64,000 nucleotides of DNA from assembly GCA_947184155.2 (NCBI GenBank), contig CAMXCT020001024.1:511584-575583 (forward strand), read 5' to 3'. A model generated the notes under the pieces. That model worked only from the letters and a program-made list of their open reading frames with translations. It made no database searches and was not told the origin of the DNA. Below are positions 49,527 through 57,617 of this stretch, in pieces (within the stretch, counting starts at the first letter, position 1; each line of letters opens with the position of its first letter). Source of the DNA: Cladocopium goreaui. Its lineage: Eukaryota; Sar; Dinophyceae; Suessiales; Symbiodiniaceae. The translations under genes were made by a program, and so were the position numbers.

Positions 49527-49557
<31 letters not shown>

Positions 49558-49947
49558 TGATTGATGTATGTATGCATGTAGGTATGTATATATGTATGTG
49601 CGTATGTATGTATGTATGTATGTATGTATGTATGTATGTATGTATGTATGTATGTATGTATGTATGTATGTATGCATGCATGCATGCATGCACGTATGTA
49701 TGTATGTATGTATGTATGTATGTATGTATTGATTGATGTATGTACGCATGTAGGTATGTATATATGTATGTGCGTATGTATGTATGTATGTATGTATGTA
49801 TGTATGCATGTATGTATGTATGTATTGATTGATGTATGTATGCATGTAGGTATGTATATATGTATGTGCGTATGTATGTATGTATGTATGTATGCATGCA
49901 TGCATGCATGCATGCATGCATGCATGTATGTATGTATGTATGTATGT
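49505..49947. repeat. (GTAT)n microsatellite with higher-order repeat
   Basis: Mostly TATG tetramers. A distinct phrase, TATTGATTGATGTATGTA and then CATGTAGGTATGTATATATG, recurs at about 49555, 49727 and 49821, so segments of about 95-170 bp have been duplicated within the array. Confidence 0.95.
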
Positions 49948-50050
49948 ACCCTCTGGTAAATTAAAATAGACCCTGAAAATAGCCTAGTTTTAATCAAAAC
50001 TAATCTTCCAACCCCTTTCTGCCAGGGTCTATGTTAATTTACCGGGGGGT
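49948..50050. mobile_element. 103-bp TA-flanked inverted-repeat element (MITE-like)
   Basis: The ends 49948-49975 and 50023-50050 are inverted copies matching at 24 of 28 positions, beginning ACCCYCYGGTAAATTAA and ending TAGACCCTG. The termini are bordered by TA on both sides, as for Tc1/mariner-class insertions. The element interrupts the GTAT microsatellite, which resumes immediately after it. The interior is 47 bp with no coding capacity. Confidence 0.8.
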
Positions 50051-50200
50051 ATCTATGTATGTATGTATGTATGTATGTACGTATGTACGTATGTACGTAT
50101 GTACGTATGTATGTATGTATGTATGTATTGATTGATTGATTGGTTGATTGATGTATGTATGTATGTATGTATGTATGTATGTATGTATGTATGTATATGT
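50051..50200. repeat. (GTAT)n and (GTAC)n microsatellite, continuation
   Basis: The tetramer array interrupted by the small inverted-repeat element continues here, including GTACGTAT units and a GATT cluster. Confidence 0.95.
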
Positions 50201-50329
50201 GCATGTGCATATATATATATATATTTATATTCTGATATATTATGCGCATTTTGTTATATTATATGTGTGTATTGGATATATGTGATTGTGTTGTGATTAT
50301 TCCGCAAAGCCACCAGCAAATGGGTTTAA

Positions 50330-50484
50330 CCCATGTTTCATCTTTTTGCATCTGTGCTGCGGACGGCTTAGAGCTGATGGTTCTGACGGTGAGGCAGCCA
50401 TTCAGCAAGCAACAAGCGCTCATGGCTCAAGCAACGTTTGAATACTGTACCTGGTTGTGGGATGTCTTTACTCACATTGTCTGA
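50330..50484 (+). CDS. Possible plus-strand terminal exon, unidentified
   Basis: The plus frame reads ADGLELMVLTVRQPFSKQQA, then MAQATFEYCTWLWDVFTHIV and a TGA. Its amino-acid texture is protein-like, but no upstream exon or family was found. Confidence 0.25.
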
Positions 50485-50564
50485 AGGAGAAGCAACTTGG
50501 CATTTTGCATATAACATGATGAGCTTTCCTTCCAAACACGGTCACTGACTACTCAAACCATTGT

Positions 50565-51440
50565 GGAACCCAGTTTTGTGCCATAGTTGGTTTGTTTGTG
50601 CGACGAACTCCTCACTATACGCTTTGTGCTATACCAGTACACGGGAGCCATATGTGGTCGCAATGGGTTGTGAGACATCACATCCTGATGTGCCACACAT
50701 CTCATGCTGCCATCTCCCCTTACCTCCTACATATTTGGGGTACAGCTTGCCTTTGCAGTCTGACATCAGCATTGCCCACACTGCGAATTCCTTCAGCTTC
50801 TGCCCTGTGCTGTATGCCCAGTATTGCCACTGAATGCTTGTATCATGAGGGCCACAGAGCGATGCAAGGGATCCTCCTGTATACCTCAAGTAGCATGTGT
50901 ACTTGAAAAACCCCTTGAAAAACATGTTCCGAGGGTTTCCTGCCATGTGTACTTGAAAAACCCCTTGATGTCTAACATGCGGTCTTGCATGGATCATGTA
51001 TATAATATAATTATATGTTATGTAATTCATGATCATCAAATGTTCTCAAATTATCAACCCTTGCGGCCCAAGAATCTGCCATGGTATCGCTCAACTTTCA
51101 AGAACTACCTCATGGACTGGGTGCACGACCCTGCAATTTTTCAGCCACAGCACCTCAGCTTTGGATGTGCCCGATGTCTCAGTGCGGTTAAGTGAAGCGG
51201 CCAATCACACCGTCCCACTGTGCTTCCAAAATCTATGGTTAAACTTCCACAAGAATCAACTGGACATCTATTCAAACAACTCCTGCAAAACATGAGTCGC
51301 CCACAGTTCAAGTGGTGGAAGCCAGGCCCTTCCTCAATCAGTTTCAGAATGCGGTCCTTGTCCTCCTTCACGGAAGCCTCAGCCTGGCAAAATAAAAAAA
51401 ATGCATTCCAATGCATGCAGTTGTTCAATCAAAATGAGGC
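50565..51440 (-). CDS. Exons of an unidentified gene next to the retroelement
   Basis: Minus-strand pieces are as follows. 51290-51390 contains AEASVKEDKDRILKLIEEGP. 51100-51190 contains TSKAEVLWLKNCRVVHPV and stops with TGA near 51100. 50600-50810 contains KEFAVWAMLMSDCKGKLYPK and KGRWQHEMCG. The gene starts just downstream of a spliced-leader-like sequence at 51516-51529. A 24-nt direct repeat (CATGTGTACTTGAAAAACCC and four more bases) occurs at about 50888 and 50946. Function is unknown. Confidence 0.4.
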
Positions 51441-51515
51441 TTGATCACGTATTATACATATTATATTTATAGGTATCTCAACCTGAAACAGCCAGTAAGC
51501 GCACACGCTATTTTG

Positions 51516-51529
51516 CTTGAGCCAAAATG
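51516..51529 (-). other. Possible relict dinoflagellate spliced-leader sequence
   Basis: On the minus strand these 14 bases read CATTTTGGCTCAAG, identical to the last 14 of the 22-nt dinoflagellate spliced leader. The preceding eight bases do not match. Dinoflagellate genomes are known to carry such 5'-truncated relics upstream of genes that re-entered the genome from mRNA. The relic lies on the coding strand about 130 bp upstream of the first exon of the next gene. Chance cannot be excluded for a single 14-mer. Confidence 0.5.
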
Positions 51530-52171
51530 TAAGTGAATATACAAGGTACACTATTAGGCGATACTTTACAGGGAGGTAATGGAGACTATACATAAGCACC
51601 ATGTAAAAATACCCCCCGTTTACCGCAGCCGCTTGGCGGCTTTGGTAAAACTCCACCTCATGTACGCTGCCGCGATTCGACCTAAGTGAACAGGATTGTA
51701 CAAGAATGAAACACCTACGTCGGATGCTTGTGGCTCGGATGTCAAGGCACAGGACGAATGCGTGAATGCAAGTCGGATGCTCTTTTTGCCGATCAATGGG
51801 CACGGAGTTGCACACAGCACGGCCGTGGCTCCCGCCAGGCATCTTCAAATGGAATGAAGGAACAATACCATTCCTGTGATGTCACTCCAAAAGGATACCA
51901 TGGCAGGAAAAACTGTACAGCCATGAAAGGTGTGAATCGATTTGAATCTTGCCTTGAACATCCAATGGTATGGCTTGAGAAGTCATAGAAGTAAATTTTA
52001 ATTCATTCAAACTGTGCGGAAATTTGTGCATTGAAGTTCACTTGAATGGGGTAATGCATAAGGTGCGTCAAAGCTTTGGTGTGTTCAATGGGTGCGATGC
52101 CTGCCAAGTTTGTCATAGACAGGCATGCCTCCCGGCAAGCAAATTTGAAAAAGAAAGATATGACCTAAGCG

Positions 52172-52861
52172 TCAATGCGAGTCATCCCGAAGTTCAGGTC
52201 CAGCGCCAGTACCAGCCTCGCTGTTGATTCCAGTACCACGTGTAGCGGTAGCCCTGAACCCAGTAGGAATCTCCTTCAAAGTCACCATAGGCCACACCTC
52301 CCGGTGGGCTTCTGCCTTGCTTGCCCTTTCCCTTCTGCTGTCCCTTTCCCTTTGTCTGTCCTCCGCCTTTGTAGTGACCTTTTCCACCATGGCTTTGACC
52401 GTAAGGACCTCCGCGAGCAGTTGCTCGTGATGGGGTCGTTCATGTTCAGGTCGGCTAATGGGCCCACTTGCATGAGCTAGACTGACCTCCCGGTCGTCGC
52501 CGGTGGTTTCAGACTCCTTGTGCGTCTGTTGGGGGGCATAGTTCGACCACTGCAGCTTGCTGAACTCCACCAGTTCTTTCGCGATCTCTTTGGCATCAAA
52601 AGCATCAGGCACAAAGTCACGGTTGCCCCAGCCATAAACAATGGGTAGGGGTCTTTGCTTTGGCTTGATGAATTTTGCCACATAGACTGCGAACTGGCCA
52701 ATGTCGAGGAAGACGCCCCGATGTGACACAAACACCTCGGTGTGAAGATCCAAGGGTTGGTCGGGCTCCCGCTCCGACGATGGCACGAAAATCAACTTGG
52801 TGGCCATCTCAAGCTTTTCTCCAAGAACCTGAGCCTTGGTGCGCTCAATGGTCGGACTCAC
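52172..52861 (-). CDS. Retroelement ORF3, unidentified, 229 codons open
   Basis: The frame is open from an alternative start at 52861. The first ATG gives MATKLIFVPSSEREPDQPLD about 18 codons in. A compact N-terminal half (EVFVSHRGVFLDIGQFAVYV, then PIVYGWGNRDFVPDAFDAKE and AKELVEFSKLQW) is followed by a polar linker and a charged helix (EVLTVKAMVEKVTTKAEDRQ and RERDSRRERASKAEAHRE) of coiled-coil type. It starts beyond the end of ORF2 in a different frame, and three GGGA hairpins lie in or just after it. No family was recognised. It could be a structural or RNA-binding protein of the element, or the displaced C-terminal part of ORF2. Confidence 0.55.
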   Translation of the reverse strand: MSPTIERTKAQVLGEKLEMATKLIFVPSSEREPDQPLDLHTEVFVSHRGVFLDIGQFAVYVAKFIKPKQRPLPIVYGWGNRDFVPDAFDAKEIAKELVEFSKLQWSNYAPQQTHKESETTGDDREVSLAHASGPISRPEHERPHHEQLLAEVLTVKAMVEKVTTKAEDRQRERDSRRERASKAEAHREVWPMVTLKEIPTGFRATATRGTGINSEAGTGAGPELRDDSH

Positions 52862-52955
52862 TCAGCCAGCCAGACGCTCAATGAAGAGCAATGCCTCCGG
52901 CACCAGGTTTTGATTCGCCGCATTGAACTGAAAGAATGGGTCGCGGACGAGTCTG

Positions 52956-55900
52956 TCAACAAGGTCCTTGAAGCCCCTTTTCTTGAAAGATCTGACGTAG
53001 TTGCGGGCCATGTCTCTCAAGTTGCCATGTGCTTCTGGTTCGGACGGCGGTCGAAGAAGATGAAGATCCCTTCTCCGGCTGCCTGGCTACTCTGCCTCTC
53101 CGAGGGTGGTTGAAGATCACCTTGTCCATGGAAAAGGGCACACCTCTGGTACGGGCCATCGCCTCCCGGCGGGCAACCTCTGTGGCGATGTTGGCATCCG
53201 TCACGGGTTCCATTTGTCTAAAACACCGTGGACATTTCAGATGCCCGTCCATCATGAGGTATCCGCATATCGGGTGGCTGCAGCGCACCTGAGGGGAGTC
53301 TTGGATCTGGTTGTAGGAAATGTCCTTGAATTGCAACTCAAATCCAACTCGGCCCTGCCCTCGATTCCAGTTTCCACCACCGGGTCCGTTCCGCCCACGA
53401 CGCTGCAACCCACATGCATCAGTGCTCGTCATGGCGGCCATCTTTGCAATGGTGTAGCCGGGCACCAGCTGAGAACCTGATGCCGGCTCACCCTCCCGGG
53501 TGGCGGTGCTTTTCTCCACTTGGATGTCTTCGCGCCTGGAGAAGGGGAGGAGCTTGCCAAACTCAATGCGCTCTTTGATGCCTTCAAAGTTCAGCTGAGC
53601 ATTCTCCATCAACATTTCCATGCGGCTCATGAGGATGTCATCGGGATCAAACTCGGCCTTGGCCTGCTTGAGGACTTCCTGGTAAGTCTTCCGATGGTTG
53701 ACATAAGCCCTGTTGATATAGAAAAACTCGCCAGAACGCATATCAAAGGCGTTGATCATCGGGAGGTTCGATATCCAGTCTGGCGACAGGATGGCCTCGT
53801 CAGTCGCGAAAAGTTTGTAGCCCATTTGCATCATGAGCTCCATGTCAAACGCGATGGCGATTGGCCTCCCGGCCCGCGTACCTTGCAACTTTTTCATTTC
53901 CGCTTTCCAGGGCGGAGTGGAGTTGAAAAAGTTGTGGGCTCTGCCCGTTTTGTACGGGAATCCGCCAGGGATGAGGCCGAACTTGATGATGGAGTTGAAG
54001 GCGGCTTGGTCACAGGTGTGATACACCACTCTGGGGAACTTGTTCCACACAGGCGAGCCTTCCGGCATCGCGGAGAAAGCGGGGTGAACCGATGGGTCGT
54101 CAACCTTGGTCTCGTCGAAGTTCTCATCAAAAGTGAACATCGTTTTGATCATGGTCGACATCCCCCCTTGCTCCACGAGAAAGGCCCGATGGCCCTGAAT
54201 GGCCCTGATTCTCACTGGCGTCCACCTCAGCTTTCCGGACGACATTCCATTCACCTGCACTCTGAAGCGGCGCATCGGTGAGTTGCGCACTACCATCAAA
54301 ACTTCTTCTTCTCGGAGATGCGCAAAATCTCCTTGGAGATGCCTCACCAATGCCTTAAAGTCCATTGACAAATCAGTCCTCCGAATCTCTGGTGAAGGCC
54401 TCCTGTGAAACAAGCGGTGGCCACGGAGGTAGTCGGACATAGCATGGGAAATTGAGCTAAGCCTTCCGTAGTCCACCTTCCGCACAGGGACTCCTGCCAT
54501 GTTGTCCGGCTCAATCCACACCAGATCCTGTGCCGTGGCAAATTTCGACGTGTCGAACTGCTCAGCGCTCGGGCCATGTCCCTCATCGACAACCTTCAAT
54601 CTCTTGGGCATGGCCTTCTTCGCCGCCTTGGACTTTGGCTTGAGCTTGGCAGTCGGGTCAGGAGGCGTGGCTCCCGCCGACGCAGCTGCTGTAGTGTCAG
54701 TTCGCCAGGTCTTCGCCGATGATGCGCTCTGAGCCATGTCGGTCTTCCACGTCTTTGCAGATGACGAGCTCTGGGCCATCTCCGTCTTCCAGGTCTTCGC
54801 TGATGCCGTGCTCTGGACCATCTTGTTGCCCTGATCATCAACATCCATGGGCTCCGGGTCCCCCCGTGCATCAGACTTCTCGGCCTGCATAGAAGAGACC
54901 TTGTCGATCACGGCCATGTCATCATCGTCATCATCGTCGATCGCCTCGGCCTGCCCCTCCTCGACGTCGTGGAACTCCTCTTCATCGACAATCTCCACCG
55001 AAGCCACTGTCTCGAGGTCGTCGAGGTCCAGCTCCTTCTCTTCTTCGTGAACTGGATCACTGGCCACGACTCCCGGCGGGCGTTTGTCATCTTCGATGAG
55101 GTCCCAGCCCCTGAACTCCTCCTCTTCATCCTCGGCCGCGTAGGTGGCATCTTGCCACTCCTGGCCATGCTCTTCGGAGAGGCCTTGTCGCCTTGCCTGA
55201 ATTCGGTCTTCCATGGTGAGAGCCTGGACCTTGACAGCCTCATCATCTGAATCAGCGTTGTCTTGATGCATCGGTTCCAATGCCTGGTCCTCTTCAGGAA
55301 TGTCTCTCATCCAGGACTCGACCTCCCGGTCGGCAAAGGCTGTGGCGTTCTCCTCAGCTTGAAGCACCCAGTTGAAAATCTCGATGTCTGCATCAAGCAT
55401 GATCTTCTCAGGATCGGGTCGTTGAGGAAGATCTTGCGGTGAGGAGACATTCGAATCGATCTCAAGCTGGTACGCGGCCTTCAGGATGGTGAGGTTTGGG
55501 TAGTTCTTTTGCTCCTGGAGGTCCTCGATTCTTGGGAGTGTTCTCAAATGGTCGTCGACGCTGATGAGCTTGAGGTAGGAGAGGTGGCAGTCAGCGACGG
55601 CTTGAAGGAAGTTGGTAACATACTTCCGATTGATGGCGTCATCTTCCAAATGAACCTTGTCGTACCTCACAGTCCGGGCAAGCATCAGGGTCGTGTCGAG
55701 GGTTTGGATGCCGTGGTCCCCGCGCAGTGCCTTGATGTGGACGCGCATGGTCTCGTTGTAGGCCGACGGGAGAGCAAAGATGTCCGCGTCAGCATTCCCC
55801 ACAACCACGATGTCCAGGATTCGGGGTTCATCACGTTTGAGCTGGCCCAAGTCATTGACAGACCGCTCAACCCTTGCCTTTTGCCGCTCACACCAGTTGG

Positions 55901-56555
55901 CCGTGACCTCCCGGTCGGCAGCAGATTTGTTGTAGGCAGCCCTGTGAATCCAATGGACACCTCTGTAACCCCCTTCGCCATACACATCATTCCCGGCCCA
56001 CCCAACGATGACCAACACCGGAAGAACCGGACGACCATGGGCACGATTGGTGGACTCGATGTCATCGATGGCCTCGGGGATATACTGGACCATATGATTC
56101 AATCCCTTGCCCCACAGCATTTTGGTATATATGCCACGGATGTCTCCCCAGGGTTTGAGAAGATCGCCTCCGGAAAAACATGAAGCCTTCCCTGCATTGG
56201 GGTCAGGTACCAGAGCCAACGATGAGTCTGATACGATCAGCAGGTCGACCTCGCCTCCCGGCGGGTAAGGGCACATTGCCAAAAAGCCATCGGGCGTGTT
56301 CTTGTAGACCTCCGCCAACGTGTCGTACGCCCCTTCTGCATTGCCACCGCCCAGCATCGGCTCGACGATGTTCGCCAGGGGTAGTCGACATCCTTCCATC
56401 TCTCGTAGGAGCACCTGTGGGTCGTCCCAGGTCGCCACCGCAATGGCTCCCTTCAGGGTATTGACCACACCTTCCCATTGTGTGATGCGTTCGAGGATGG
56501 CGGGCCTCCCGGCAACCGCGCAGGCCTTGGCCATTTGGATTGCACGAGTCAACAT
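52956..56555 (-). CDS. Retroelement ORF2: SGNH-hydrolase-like + Tpt1/KptA-like + zinc ribbon, 1199 residues
   Basis: The ATG at 56555 (MLTRAIQMAK) is chosen because it follows the pol stop by 44 nt; the frame itself opens upstream. Residues 100-320 carry SGNH-hydrolase blocks in order: LLIVSDSSLA (Ser about 110), VGWAGNDVYG (Asn about 189) and DKVHLEDD (Asp 299, His 302). A long acidic linker follows, with three tandem copies of a 14-residue unit (SSAKTWKTDMAQS). Residues about 700-900 resemble RNA 2'-phosphotransferase, which removes the splice-junction 2'-phosphate from tRNA using NAD+: ISHAMSDYLRGHR, PVRIRAIQGHR, VYHTCDQAAFNSIIKFGLIP. The usual Arg-His pair near the start of that domain is split as RGH, so activity is doubtful. 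Near 1090-1113 is a C4 zinc ribbon (CSHPIC, then CPRC). A frameshift at about 52978 would extend the C-terminus by 36 residues (RGFKDLVDRLVRDPFFQF and onward). Confidence 0.7.
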   Translation of the reverse strand: MLTRAIQMAKACAVAGRPAILERITQWEGVVNTLKGAIAVATWDDPQVLLREMEGCRLPLANIVEPMLGGGNAEGAYDTLAEVYKNTPDGFLAMCPYPPGGEVDLLIVSDSSLALVPDPNAGKASCFSGGDLLKPWGDIRGIYTKMLWGKGLNHMVQYIPEAIDDIESTNRAHGRPVLPVLVIVGWAGNDVYGEGGYRGVHWIHRAAYNKSAADREVTANWCERQKARVERSVNDLGQLKRDEPRILDIVVVGNADADIFALPSAYNETMRVHIKALRGDHGIQTLDTTLMLARTVRYDKVHLEDDAINRKYVTNFLQAVADCHLSYLKLISVDDHLRTLPRIEDLQEQKNYPNLTILKAAYQLEIDSNVSSPQDLPQRPDPEKIMLDADIEIFNWVLQAEENATAFADREVESWMRDIPEEDQALEPMHQDNADSDDEAVKVQALTMEDRIQARRQGLSEEHGQEWQDATYAAEDEEEEFRGWDLIEDDKRPPGVVASDPVHEEEKELDLDDLETVASVEIVDEEEFHDVEEGQAEAIDDDDDDDMAVIDKVSSMQAEKSDARGDPEPMDVDDQGNKMVQSTASAKTWKTEMAQSSSSAKTWKTDMAQSASSAKTWRTDTTAAASAGATPPDPTAKLKPKSKAAKKAMPKRLKVVDEGHGPSAEQFDTSKFATAQDLVWIEPDNMAGVPVRKVDYGRLSSISHAMSDYLRGHRLFHRRPSPEIRRTDLSMDFKALVRHLQGDFAHLREEEVLMVVRNSPMRRFRVQVNGMSSGKLRWTPVRIRAIQGHRAFLVEQGGMSTMIKTMFTFDENFDETKVDDPSVHPAFSAMPEGSPVWNKFPRVVYHTCDQAAFNSIIKFGLIPGGFPYKTGRAHNFFNSTPPWKAEMKKLQGTRAGRPIAIAFDMELMMQMGYKLFATDEAILSPDWISNLPMINAFDMRSGEFFYINRAYVNHRKTYQEVLKQAKAEFDPDDILMSRMEMLMENAQLNFEGIKERIEFGKLLPFSRREDIQVEKSTATREGEPASGSQLVPGYTIAKMAAMTSTDACGLQRRGRNGPGGGNWNRGQGRVGFELQFKDISYNQIQDSPQVRCSHPICGYLMMDGHLKCPRCFRQMEPVTDANIATEVARREAMARTRGVPFSMDKVIFNHPRRGRVARQPEKGSSSSSTAVRTRSTWQLERHGPQLRQIFQEKGLQGPC

Positions 56556-56599
56556 GACGACGACGGGAGAGCGAAAGGGCGCGATGAGTGCACAGCAAG

Positions 56600-57617
56600 T
56601 TAGCTTGAGAGCGGGACGCTGACGGCGTCTGTCATGCGGAAAGTGTACTCTTCTGTTTTCTTGAGTGCAATGCCTCTGCCTGGTGCATGACGCCTGTTGC
56701 ATGTGCATTGGAACTTCGATAATGCTTTACCGACTCCAGCATGATTTGTGGCCACTGTCCAAGGCTTCTTCAACGGATCATTGTCTTGATTCACCATTCC
56801 AAGAGCACAACCGTCAAAATGGTAAGCAATCATTTCATACAAACTCAGAAGCTTTGCAACTTTAGCCAGTTTCCAATATCGACATTTTCGTGGCCACTCA
56901 AGTGCAATGTGTACTTCACAGTTCAACATCCGAAGGAACGATTTCAAGGAAATCCAAAGTCGGTCAAACTCTCGAACATGTTTCAAAACCTTTTCACGGG
57001 CACTGGGGTTTTTCATGTTGATATATGTCCATGGTGTACCCCCCGTGCACGGTAGGCTGATCCATATAAATGGTTTCACATCACCTTTGAAAGAGTTGAC
57101 ATACTCTGCAATCCTCATTTGGTTTTCAACTTCGTTAAGATCAAATTCTTCAGTGAACTGTAGTACTTCACAACCTTCAGACCACTTTCGATTGGTTTGG
57201 CTGAGTTTGGACTCGGGATGACAGCAAACTTCAACGATCAGTCTCTTGGTATCGGACTTGGCAGCGGGTCCCCCCGTGCTTGGTGCAGCAATGCTTGGAG
57301 GTATAATGGCCTCCGTTGCCGATGCCAAAGCTTTATGTGGGGTGACCTTCTTGGTGGGGGTCAATGCAAGAAGTTTGACAGCTAGTTTCCACTTTTCTGC
57401 ACTAACAAATGGCTTAGTGAGAATGTCTGCAGCTTGAAGCATGCTTGGACCATGAACTAGCTTGTACCATCTTCTTTTGAATTGTTCCTCCAACCAAGAT
57501 AGGTTAACTCGCTGTGTTTTGTCTGTGTGTCGGAAAGTGGGTGATTTTCCGTTCTCAAGGATTCTAATGGTAGCCTGATTGTCCTCTACAAATACACCTT
57601 TTATCGACCGTGGGGAA
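56600..57617 (-). pseudogene. Copia pol, 3' part: end of RNase H and C-terminal extension domain
   Basis: This begins where the LINE insertion ends. GVFVEDNQATIRILENGK, TDKTQRVNLSWLEEQFK and LQAADILTKPF are the terminal part of copia RNase H. Canonical copia proteins stop shortly after DILTKPF, but here about 260 further residues follow. They contain LIVEVCCHPESKLSQTN, FIWISLPCTGGTPW, VHIALEWPRKCRYWK and a Cys/His tail (CTCNRRH). The PCTGG loop after an acidic Rossmann-like strand faintly recalls DNA cytosine methyltransferases, but the match is too weak to call. The stop is TAA at 56600-56602. One GGGA hairpin lies inside (57265-57276). Confidence 0.85.
57603..57617. repeat. Target-site duplication, copy 1 (15 bp)
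   Basis: ATCGACCGTGGGGAA, identical to 60136-60150 and direct in orientation. It marks the 3' border of the LINE insertion. Confidence 0.95.

Larger units (their letters stand above)
51826..57276 (-). other. Family of short hairpins with invariant GGGA tetraloop
   Basis: Twelve inverted repeats of 4-5 bp surround the same loop, TCCC on the plus strand and GGGA on the coding strand: 51826-51837, 52126-52137, 52295-52306, 52484-52495, 53160-53171, 53489-53502, 53863-53874, 54855-54866, 55319-55332, 55905-55916, 56252-56263 and 57265-57276. Two more have 3-bp stems (54669-54678 and 56504-56513). The stems differ (GACC/GGTC, CGCC/GGCG, CACCC/GGGTG, TGGC/GCCA, CGGG/CCCG and so on) but are always complementary. 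GGGA fits the GNRA tetraloop class. Possible relatives upstream in the element are 63195-63211 (same loop, 6-bp stem with one bulge) and 61868-61879 (loop GGAA). All have the same orientation. Confidence 0.85.

Noticed and set aside
49439-49997. His/Thr/Ile and Cys/Met/Val/Tyr ORFs up to 189 codons
   Set aside because: They are translation of the GTAT microsatellite.
53520-54281. 253-codon plus-strand ORF
   Set aside because: It is antisense to the ORF2 coding sequence, which has clear domain motifs; the plus frame lacks any.
52100-57300. DREV tetrapeptide repeats considered as a protein-level motif
   Set aside because: The same nucleotide hairpin is read in all three frames in different copies, so the repeated tetrapeptide is a by-product of the nucleotide pattern.
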